Part shown: positions 1 through 5,026 of the stretch, in pieces | Numbering within the stretch: the stretch's first letter is position 1 | How the letters are laid out: every line of letters starts with the position of its first letter | From: JBARRO01 sp049644265 | GTDB lineage: Bacteria > Bacteroidota > Ignavibacteria > UBA10030 | Direction of reading: 5' to 3' | Length of the DNA: 5,026 nt | Assembly (NCBI GenBank): GCA_049644265.1 | Contig: JBARRO010000259.1 | Coordinates: 1-5,026 of the forward strand | Position numbers and translations under genes: made by a program | Notes under the pieces: generated by a model | What the model saw: the letters and a program-made list of their open reading frames with translations, nothing else | Database searches by the model: none | Told to the model about the DNA's origin: nothing

Positions 1-74
1 ACGAAGGCGGGCGACCCCTTGTTCCAATTCGGCCGACGAAGCGTTGTTTGCTGAGTCGCTGCCGAATTGAGAAA

Positions 75-95
75 CCCGCACGTTCTTTGTGCGGG
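75..95. repeat. Small hairpin with 7-bp stem
   Basis: CCCGCAC at 75-81 pairs perfectly with GTGCGGG at 89-95 around a 7-base loop. It lies within the larger inverted repeat, 16 bases from the terminator-like hairpin. No run of T follows it, so it is not by itself a convincing terminator. Confidence 0.5.
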
Positions 96-111
96 GCACC
101 CCCCAAATAAC

Positions 112-137
112 AAAGCTCAGGACGAGTCCTGAGCTTT
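112..137 (-). terminator. Terminator-like hairpin downstream of tRNA-Pro
   Basis: AAAGCTCAGGA at 112-122 and TCCTGAGCTTT at 127-137 form a perfect 11-bp stem closed by a four-base loop. The stem has A residues on one side and T residues on the other, the usual form of a bidirectional rho-independent terminator. Read on the minus strand, the tail after the stem is T-rich (TTTGTTATTT). This fits termination of transcripts coming from the tRNA gene, about 119 bases upstream. A gene left of the window ending here on the plus strand could use it as well. Confidence 0.6.
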
Positions 138-255
138 CCTTGGCTTTCGTCGGAACGGCCCGACTGCGTCAAACAACGGACTTCGTCGGGCAGGCGGGAT
201 TCTCAATTCGACATGAACTTAACTGAGGAGCATTAAGCTTCAGTCGAATTGGAAG

Positions 256-329
256 TCGGAACGGCGGGATTTGAACCCGCGACCCCTTGCACCCCAAGCA
301 AGTGCGCTACCGGGCTGCGCCACGTTCCG
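256..329 (-). tRNA. tRNA-Pro (anticodon GGG)
   Basis: Read on the minus strand, the 74 nt fold into a complete cloverleaf. The 7-bp acceptor stem is CGGAACG/CGTTCCG. U8 and G9 are followed by a GCGC/GCGC D stem with a 9-nt loop. The anticodon stem CTTGC/GCAAG holds the loop TTGGGGT, giving anticodon GGG, which reads CCC and CCU proline codons. A 5-nt variable region precedes a GCGGG/CCCGC T stem with loop TTCGAAT. The C1-G72 pair, A73 discriminator and G35/G36 match the known identity elements of bacterial proline tRNA. The 3' CCA is not encoded (the genomic sequence after A73 is CTT), so a CCA-adding enzyme must supply it. No strong promoter is evident in the 127 bases upstream. Confidence 0.96.
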
Positions 330-456
330 AGTTGATCACAACCATCGTTTCCCATCCCTCCGGTGACTTCAAGAATCGCTCCTGATGGCTTCTGTTCTTG
401 TTTCGTACGACACCTGCCAGACTTTATGCTTTTCAATACATATACTGTGAACCTTT
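330..456. other. Spacer between tRNA-Pro and its broken copy
   Basis: This stretch has no convincing gene. A short open frame crosses it on the minus strand but runs through the tRNA and is not credible. A minus-strand TTGAAG followed 17 nt later by AACGAT lies upstream of the tRNA but is too weak to call a promoter. The T-arm half missing from the broken tRNA copy is not recognisable here, apart from a possible GGTTC relic at 448-452. Confidence 0.4.
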
Positions 457-472
457 CCCCTTGCACCCCAAG

Positions 473-494
473 TCCCAAAGGGATCACTTCGTGA
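473..494. repeat. Tandem double mini-hairpin insert
   Basis: This 22-base insert consists of two 11-base mini-palindromes placed end to end: TCCCAAAGGGA (473-483) and TCACTTCGTGA (484-494). Each has a 4-bp stem and a 3-base loop. Comparison with the intact tRNA-Pro shows a clean insertion: removing the 22 bases restores the tRNA sequence exactly across the junction. On the minus strand the insert sits between two CTTG tetramers that already exist as neighbours in the intact tRNA, so a target-site duplication cannot be established. It resembles small palindromic intergenic repeats in form; no family is recognised. Confidence 0.7.
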
Positions 495-508
495 CAAGTG
501 CGCTACCG

Positions 509-540
509 CGCGGAGTTTATCCCGCCGTTTTGTGGCGGAA
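509..540. repeat. Hairpin insert in the D arm of the tRNA copy
   Basis: These 32 bases stand where the intact tRNA has the seven plus-strand bases GGCTGCG. They contain a hairpin of seven pairs, TCCCGCC (520-526) with GGCGGAA (534-540), including one G-T wobble, around a 7-base loop. The 11 bases at 519-529 (ATCCCGCCGTT) are the exact reverse complement of 260-270, which encode part of the T stem and acceptor of the intact tRNA. An alternative alignment keeps GCGC as a D-stem strand and treats the change as a ~29-base insertion plus a 5-base loop deletion. Confidence 0.6.
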
Positions 541-550
541 CCACGTTCCG

Positions 551-662
551 AGATATGACCTTATGTAACTACAAGATACAAAAGTCCGGCGGCGAAGGCA
601 AACCAAGAGATGCGGCCCAATGAATATTTTCCATTTCTTCGAGCGAATACCGGCATGGTCTC
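551..662. other. Spacer between receptor gene and tRNA copy
   Basis: There are 112 bases between the stop codon of the receptor gene and the broken tRNA copy. I see no rho-independent terminator and no convincing promoter here. If no terminator is present, transcripts from the protein genes could run through the tRNA region to the hairpin at 112-137. Confidence 0.35.
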
Positions 663-2939
663 CTAGAATTCCGCACTGACGCCAATCGACGGCAAAATCC
701 CGATCGCATTACTCCCCTCCACCTCCTGCGTCCGCTCATTGAACCTCGGCACATCCACGGGCTTCCGATTGTAAATATTCTGAATGTCCAGGTAAGTGAT
801 CAGCGCCCACCCGTCGAACGTCCAGCGACGGTCGACACGAATGTCCAGACTGTGGTTGGCGCGTATGCGCTCCGTGTTAAAGAGCGCTGCATTCTGCGTT
901 CCGTCCGGATTGTAGGGCGTGTACGGCCGCCCCGTGGCATACCGGAATTTTGCGCTGAATTCCCAGTGCTCTTCAAAAATGTACCCCCCGCCGACATTCA
1001 CGATCCATCGCTGGTCCCAGGCACTCGGCCGGGCAACCCCGTCCAGCGCCTTGAACCGCGAATCGTTATAGCTGATGCTGACGGTCCCATAGCACGGGAT
1101 CTCCGAAAGACGCTTTTGCATAAACAACTCCACACCGTGCGTCTCTCCCGAACCGGCACTGACAAGCTTTTCAAGTCCGAACGACGAGAACCCGTCATCG
1201 CTTCCCCCGTATCCGGCTCCGGTGTTCGCCAACACGAGGTACGGCCTGGTCACACTTGCAGGATAGTTGCTGTACTGTTTCCGGTAAACCTCAATGCTGA
1301 ATTTCGTGTCGATACTCACCAGGTGTTCAAACCCGAGGACGTATTGAAGGACCTGGATGAATTTCAGCTTGCGATTTTCAGGATTTGCCACGAGCCACAC
1401 GTACGACGGAGCCTGAGCATAGCGACCCACGCTTGCACTCACTTTGGTGGTGGGTAGAAGCTCATAGGAAAGCGAAAGCCGGGGTGAAAAATCATAACGC
1501 GTTTCAAGAAGATTGAAATAATCGAGCCGCCCGCCAAGAGATATTCGAACCGGCCCCCATCCCTGCATGATCTGGGCATACGCGGCACTCTTCTCTGCCA
1601 TGGTGTCGAACACTGCATCGACAGATATCTGCTGACCGTAGTTCGTCCAGAACGGACGAAGGTAGGCCTCTGTATTCATCCAGACGAACTTCGATTGTAC
1701 GCCAACAGAGAGCTCCGTGGACTTTGATCCCATGACGACCAGATCTGCACGAAGGCCGTATTCGTCTTCATATGATTTGTTCCGAAAGATGTCCACAAGC
1801 ATGGAGTCGCGCTGCACGTACCGATAATCTGTGTAGGTCCGGCTCAGCGTTACGTCGGAATAACCCGAAGAAAAAACGTGACGCCAGGACAATCCTCCTA
1901 CAAACTGGTTCTGATCGCTCGAAAGGATGCGTGAGTTGCTGAAACGTTTGTCCGGTGAATCGTTCAAGAGCTTGACGTTGTCCAGGGCTCCGATGCCGAG
2001 GATCGTGAGTTTATCGAGACCGCCAAAATTCATCGTCCCCTTTCCCATGAAATCCCAGTATTCCGGTACGAAACCGAATCCCGCCGCTTTGAAAATGAAA
2101 TCCAGATAACTTCGCCTCGCCGAGAAGATATACCCCGCTTCCTCACTCCCTCCTTCGAGGTTCAGTCCGAACTGTGTCGCTCCAATCGTTGCCTTTCCCC
2201 CAAGGTTGCCCTTCCGGCCATCCCGCAACCCGATCCGAAGCACGGACGATAATCGATCACCGTATCGTGCGCCGAATCCGCCGGTGGAAAACGAAGTGGA
2301 TTCCACAAAATCCAGGTTGATGTAGCTCAACGGACCGCCGCTCGAGCCCTGTGTTCCGAAATGATTGATGTTCGGTACCTCGATGTTGTCGACCACATAC
2401 AGATTTTCCGACGGAGCGCCTCCGCGCACAATCAGGTCGTTGCGGCCTGGTTGAACCTGAGCCACTCCCGGCAGGATCGAAATCGCGCGCACGACGTCCT
2501 CAAATCCCCCGGGAAGCCGCCGTATCTCCTCGTTCGTCTGGATTTGTGTGCTCAGAAGGGTCTCCGTAAGTTTCGGGAAATACTCTGCCGTGATCTCGGT
2601 TTCCCCCACTTCAAATTCCGTTTGGTCCAAAGCAAAGAGCAGCTCGACCTGATTCACGGACGAAACTACCACATCCGTCTTGACCATCGGCAAATGGCCC
2701 AAAATGCTTGCCCGAACGCTGTGAGCCCCAATCGGGACTTTTTTAATGACAAACTCGCCGTTGAGATCCGTGGCAGCACCATTGGTCGTACCAATGACGA
2801 CGACGTTCGCGCCAATCAATGGCTCGTTGGTCAGTCTGTCGACGACGTGGCCTGAGATGGTCCCGACCTGGGCAGACGCAATGGGATGAAGAGCAAATCC
2901 GCCCGTCAAAGACAGAAGAAGGTAGTGCTGAATTTTCAT
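663..2939 (-). CDS. TonB-dependent outer-membrane receptor with carboxypeptidase-regulatory-like domain
   Basis: This 758-residue protein is predicted to be a gated beta-barrel transporter energised by TonB-ExbBD; its substrate is unknown. Residues 1-23 form a signal peptide: Lys2, a hydrophobic stretch LLLSLTGGFAL, and an ASA|Q cleavage site, with no lipobox Cys. Residues ~25-115 are a carboxypeptidase-regulatory-like beta-sandwich (GTISGHVVDRLTNEPLIGAN, then TDLNGEF), an extension typical of Bacteroidota-type receptors. Residues ~120-240 are the plug domain (LPGGFEDVVRAISILPGVAQ, then DLIVRGGAPSENLYVVDNIE). The rest is barrel, ending in the C-terminal Phe expected of outer-membrane barrels. 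No classical TonB box was recognised. The ATG at 2937-2939 is chosen because the signal peptide follows directly; only a weak purine stretch (AAGAGAA) lies 7 bases upstream. It begins 34 bases after the HypD-like gene and is probably co-transcribed with it. No SusD-like partner is visible, which argues against a standard Sus-type glycan system. Confidence 0.92.
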   Translation of the reverse strand: MKIQHYLLLSLTGGFALHPIASAQVGTISGHVVDRLTNEPLIGANVVVIGTTNGAATDLNGEFVIKKVPIGAHSVRASILGHLPMVKTDVVVSSVNQVELLFALDQTEFEVGETEITAEYFPKLTETLLSTQIQTNEEIRRLPGGFEDVVRAISILPGVAQVQPGRNDLIVRGGAPSENLYVVDNIEVPNINHFGTQGSSGGPLSYINLDFVESTSFSTGGFGARYGDRLSSVLRIGLRDGRKGNLGGKATIGATQFGLNLEGGSEEAGYIFSARRSYLDFIFKAAGFGFVPEYWDFMGKGTMNFGGLDKLTILGIGALDNVKLLNDSPDKRFSNSRILSSDQNQFVGGLSWRHVFSSGYSDVTLSRTYTDYRYVQRDSMLVDIFRNKSYEDEYGLRADLVVMGSKSTELSVGVQSKFVWMNTEAYLRPFWTNYGQQISVDAVFDTMAEKSAAYAQIMQGWGPVRISLGGRLDYFNLLETRYDFSPRLSLSYELLPTTKVSASVGRYAQAPSYVWLVANPENRKLKFIQVLQYVLGFEHLVSIDTKFSIEVYRKQYSNYPASVTRPYLVLANTGAGYGGSDDGFSSFGLEKLVSAGSGETHGVELFMQKRLSEIPCYGTVSISYNDSRFKALDGVARPSAWDQRWIVNVGGGYIFEEHWEFSAKFRYATGRPYTPYNPDGTQNAALFNTERIRANHSLDIRVDRRWTFDGWALITYLDIQNIYNRKPVDVPRFNERTQEVEGSNAIGILPSIGVSAEF

Positions 2940-2973
2940 TCGTGCGTTCTCTTATCCGGGCTCCAGGAATGCA
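2940..2973 (-). promoter_or_regulatory. 34-nt intergenic gap with weak ribosome binding site
   Basis: This is the only space between the stop of the HypD-like gene and the ATG of the receptor. On the minus strand it carries AAGAGAA 7 bases before the ATG, and a GGAG too far upstream (21 bases) to act as a normal Shine-Dalgarno. No terminator hairpin or promoter is visible. That favours one transcript covering both genes, with translation start guided weakly, as is common in Bacteroidota-like genomes. Confidence 0.4.
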
Positions 2974-5026
2974 TCATGTCTCCCGGTGCTCTGTCCTCGA
3001 AATGATTTCATCCTGCAGATCTTTCCCGAGGTGGCAGAAATAGTCACTGTATCCCGCCACTCTCACGATGAGGTCGCGATACTGCTCCGGGTTCGCCTGT
3101 GCGTCGAGCAACGTCTGCTTTGTGACGACATTAAACTGAATGTGGTGACCGCCCAACTTGAAATATCCGCGCACCAAATGAGCAAGATTTCTGATGCCCT
3201 CCTCGTCTTCAACCAGCTTCGGCGTCAGTTTTTGATTCAACAACGTCCCTCCCGTTCGTGAATGGTCCAGCTTTGATGCAGACTTCAACGCTGCCGTCGG
3301 ACCGTGCCGGTCGGATCCCTGCACCGGAGATATCCCCTCCGAAAGCGGCATCCGGGCTTTTCTGCCGTCCGGAGTAGCTCCGGTCATCGAGCCAAAATAA
3401 ATGTGACAGGTCGTCGGCAGCAGGTTGATCCGATACTTGCCTCCGACCGTCGTCTCCCTTCCGTCGACACATGCGAAGAACATCTCAAAGAGGGCCTTCA
3501 TGATCTCATCCGGATACTCTTCGTCATTCCCGTACTTGGGAGTCTTATTCACCAGCATTAACCGTGTTCGCTCGTTGCCTTCGAAATCGGCTTTCAACGT
3601 CGTAAGGAGTTCATCCATCGAGATTGATTTTCTGTCAAACACCTGATACTTGATCGCAGAGAGGGAATCTGTCAAAGTCCCAAGGCCGACACCCTGGATG
3701 TAACTTGTGTTGTATCTCGCTCCCCCGTCGTTGTAGTCTCTCCCTTTCTTGATACAGTCGTCGATAAGAATAGAGAGAAATGGAACGGGCATGTGCCGTG
3801 CAAACAACTGCTGAATGACATTGTTGCCCCGAATCTTGATATCGACAAAATGCCGCAGCTGGAGGCGGAACGCCTCAAGCGCATCCTCGAACGTTTTCCA
3901 TTCCCGCGGGTCGCTCGTGGCGGCACCGATCTGTTCTCCGGTGAACGGGTCAATGCCTTTGTTGAGTGTGACCTCCGCGATTTTTGCAAAGTTCAGGTAA
4001 CCGGTCAGGATGTAGCTTTCTTTTCCAAACGCGCCTGTCTCAACACAGCCGCTCGTTCCCCCGCTCCGTGCATCTTCCACTGCTTTTCCCTGACGAACCA
4101 ATTCTTTTACAACCATGTCAGCATTGAATATTGATGGCTGCCCCCATCCCTGTCGCACAATCCTACACGCATGTTTGAGAAATTCCTCGGGATTCTTTTC
4201 GCTGAGCTGAATATTCGAGCTTGGCTGAACCAGATGCATCTCATCAATCACATCCAGAATAAGGAACGTAAGTTCGTTCACACCATCCGTGCCGTCCGGC
4301 TTCAATCCGCCCGAGTTGATATTTGCGAAATCTGTGTAGGTTGCGCTCTCGGCAGCGGTGATTCCGACTTTCGGAGGGGCAAGCTGGTTGTTGAACTTGA
4401 TCCAGAAACACTCCAGAAGTTCCCTGGCGCCTTCCCGCGTCAATGTCCCGTCTGCAAGTCCTTGCTTGTAGAACGGATAGAGATGCTGGTCGAGCCGCCC
4501 CGGATTGAAGGCATCCCAGGGATTTAATTCGGTAATCACTCCAACGTGGACAAACCAGTAGTACTGGAGCGCCTCCCAGAAATTCCCCGGTGGATGGGCC
4601 GGCACACGAGTACATACATCCGCAATCCGTTCGAGCTCGTCACAGCGCTGAGCGTCCCGTTCAGCGGTGGCAAGCTCTCTCGCCTTTTCAGCGTGCCGGC
4701 GAGCCAGCGTCATGATGGCATCGGCACTGATCCTCATTGCCTCGAGCTCCTCCTGCTTCCCACACGCATCGGGGTCATTCAGGAAGTCCAGGTTTTCAAG
4801 ACTCTGGTCGATTTCGTTCCGGAAATCGAGCATTCCCTTGGTGTAAATCTTTCCGTCGAGCACTGTATGCCCGGGGCCGCGTTGTTCCATGAATTCAGTA
4901 AAAATCCCACTCCTGTATGCCTTGTGCCATTCCTCTGTCATCCGGCTAAGGAGCAACTCGCGCATCGTTCGGCCCTTCCAGAACGGGATCACAGAATCCC
5001 GATAGGCCTTTCTGACACTTTCACCC
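2974..5026 (-). CDS. Glycyl radical enzyme, trans-4-hydroxy-L-proline dehydratase (HypD), 5' end outside window
   Basis: Predicted to dehydrate trans-4-hydroxy-L-proline to (S)-1-pyrroline-5-carboxylate by radical chemistry in the anaerobic cytoplasm. The frame is open to the window edge, giving 683 visible residues. The GTG at 4990-4992 is internal: about 118 residues precede its homologous position in C. difficile HypD (789 aa), so the full protein should be near 790 aa. Numbering from that GTG codon, the thiyl cysteine is C316 with the base E318 (GCVETG, codon 4045-4047), and the radical glycine is G647 (RVAGYSD, codon 3052-3054). The CxE pair places it among eliminase-type glycyl radical enzymes, not pyruvate formate-lyase. 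With a constant offset of 118, the HypD pocket residues F152, H160, D278, S334, D339, F340, Y450 and T645 are all kept (F34, H42, D160, S216, D221, F222, Y332, T527). The order is PFL-like barrel, then C-terminal Gly-radical domain (~555-655). A dedicated radical-SAM activase is required but not in the window. The HypD alignment is from memory. Confidence 0.93.
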   Translation of the reverse strand, partial: GESVRKAYRDSVIPFWKGRTMRELLLSRMTEEWHKAYRSGIFTEFMEQRGPGHTVLDGKIYTKGMLDFRNEIDQSLENLDFLNDPDACGKQEELEAMRISADAIMTLARRHAEKARELATAERDAQRCDELERIADVCTRVPAHPPGNFWEALQYYWFVHVGVITELNPWDAFNPGRLDQHLYPFYKQGLADGTLTREGARELLECFWIKFNNQLAPPKVGITAAESATYTDFANINSGGLKPDGTDGVNELTFLILDVIDEMHLVQPSSNIQLSEKNPEEFLKHACRIVRQGWGQPSIFNADMVVKELVRQGKAVEDARSGGTSGCVETGAFGKESYILTGYLNFAKIAEVTLNKGIDPFTGEQIGAATSDPREWKTFEDALEAFRLQLRHFVDIKIRGNNVIQQLFARHMPVPFLSILIDDCIKKGRDYNDGGARYNTSYIQGVGLGTLTDSLSAIKYQVFDRKSISMDELLTTLKADFEGNERTRLMLVNKTPKYGNDEEYPDEIMKALFEMFFACVDGRETTVGGKYRINLLPTTCHIYFGSMTGATPDGRKARMPLSEGISPVQGSDRHGPTAALKSASKLDHSRTGGTLLNQKLTPKLVEDEEGIRNLAHLVRGYFKLGGHHIQFNVVTKQTLLDAQANPEQYRDLIVRVAGYSDYFCHLGKDLQDEIISRTEHRET

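Larger units (their letters stand above)
33..189. repeat. Long imperfect inverted repeat
   Basis: The left arm (33-58) contains CCGACGAAG, CGTTGTTTG and AGTCG in that order. The right arm (161-189) contains their exact reverse complements in mirror order: CGACT at 161-165, CAAACAACG at 170-178 and CTTCGTCGG at 181-189. There is a 2-base insertion in the right arm and a short mismatched stretch. The arms enclose two smaller hairpins, at 75-95 and 112-137. The pairing at 63-79/194-210 crosses this one, so the segment cannot be one simple fold. It reads more like duplicated and inverted pieces of a repeat. Confidence 0.5.
25..251. repeat. Four copies of a CAATTCG(G/A)C motif in two inverted pairs
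   Basis: CAATTCGGC at 25-33 is the exact reverse complement of GCCGAATTG at 61-69. CAATTCGAC at 204-212 is the exact reverse complement of GTCGAATTG at 243-251. Each pair bounds a segment of about 45-48 bases, so both look like small units with 9-bp terminal inverted repeats. In addition, 63-79 matches the reverse complement of 194-210 at 16 of 17 positions. No protein gene is seen here. This could be a family of non-coding intergenic repeats or the remains of a small element; function is unknown. Confidence 0.5.
457..550 (-). pseudogene. Broken tRNA-Pro copy interrupted by two hairpin inserts
   Basis: On the minus strand the copy begins with the full 5' acceptor strand and U8-G9 of the intact tRNA-Pro (CGGAACGTGG, 541-550). 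It continues with the D-loop end and 3' D stem CGGTAGCGCACTTG (495-508), then the anticodon region CTTGGGGTGCAAGGGG (457-472). All three blocks are identical to the gene at 256-329. They are separated by a 32-base insert in place of 7 bases of the D arm, and by a 22-base insert inside the 5' strand of the anticodon stem. Homology stops after the variable region, so the T arm and 3' acceptor strand are missing. It cannot yield a normal tRNA and is best read as a decayed or element-invaded duplicate. The same anticodon (GGG) is retained. Confidence 0.8.

Noticed and set aside
1..251. A CRISPR array
   Set aside because: The repeats are inverted, only two units of each type are seen, and there is no regular spacing of direct repeats.
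233..487. An 84-codon open frame on the minus strand
   Set aside because: It runs straight through the tRNA-Pro gene and part of the broken copy, has no plausible ribosome binding site, and its translation shows no recognisable domain.
457..550. A functional intron-containing tRNA-Pro
   Set aside because: The T arm and 3' acceptor strand are absent and there are two separate inserts, neither at a known bacterial intron position with intron features.
852..1457. A 201-codon open frame on the plus strand
   Set aside because: It lies wholly antisense to the receptor's barrel region, has no recognisable domain, and is explained by the codon pattern of the true gene.
2361..2855. A 164-codon open frame on the plus strand
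   Set aside because: It is antisense to the plug and N-terminal domain of the receptor, with no recognisable domain and no supporting start signal.
4171..4615. Open frames of about 120 codons on both strands inside the glycyl radical enzyme gene
   Set aside because: Both overlap strongly conserved HypD sequence (the WDAF, YTDF and neighbouring blocks) in other frames; they are shadows.
2974..5026. Annotation as pyruvate formate-lyase or choline trimethylamine-lyase
   Set aside because: Pyruvate formate-lyase has adjacent catalytic cysteines, whereas this protein has a GCVE motif. Its remaining pocket residues match HypD at a constant offset rather than the choline or glycerol enzymes.

Overview
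The window suggests an anaerobic, Gram-negative bacterium, probably from the Bacteroidota/Ignavibacteriota/Calditrichota side of the FCB group. The evidence is an outer-membrane TonB-dependent receptor with an N-terminal carboxypeptidase-regulatory-like domain, weak Shine-Dalgarno sequence, a tRNA gene without an encoded CCA end, and an oxygen-sensitive glycyl radical enzyme. The phylum is an inference and cannot be fixed from this sequence alone.

All recognisable genes lie on the minus strand, so transcription runs from the right edge to the left. At 2974-5026 is a glycyl radical enzyme whose first ~107 residues lie outside the window. It aligns without gaps, as far as I can recall the sequence, with trans-4-hydroxy-L-proline dehydratase (HypD) of Clostridioides difficile. 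It keeps the catalytic Cys, Glu and Gly and every substrate-pocket residue I could check. After a 34-nt gap follows a 758-residue TonB-dependent receptor (663-2939). The spacing makes co-transcription likely.

The left 660 bases hold no protein gene. They contain an intact tRNA-Pro(GGG) at 256-329. Just upstream of it on the same strand (457-550) is a broken partial copy of the same tRNA, interrupted by two hairpin-forming inserts. One insert is a clean tandem pair of 11-nt mini-hairpins. To the left of the tRNA (1-255) is a dense set of inverted repeats, including an 11-bp terminator-like hairpin at 112-137.

As a working picture, HypD would dehydrate free hydroxyproline to 1-pyrroline-5-carboxylate, which P5C reductase could turn into proline. 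The receptor may import something across the outer membrane, and a hydroxyproline-containing peptide is only a guess. The radical-activating SAM enzyme that HypD needs, P5C reductase and any peptidase are not in this window. The most unusual structural feature is the hairpin-interrupted tRNA copy.
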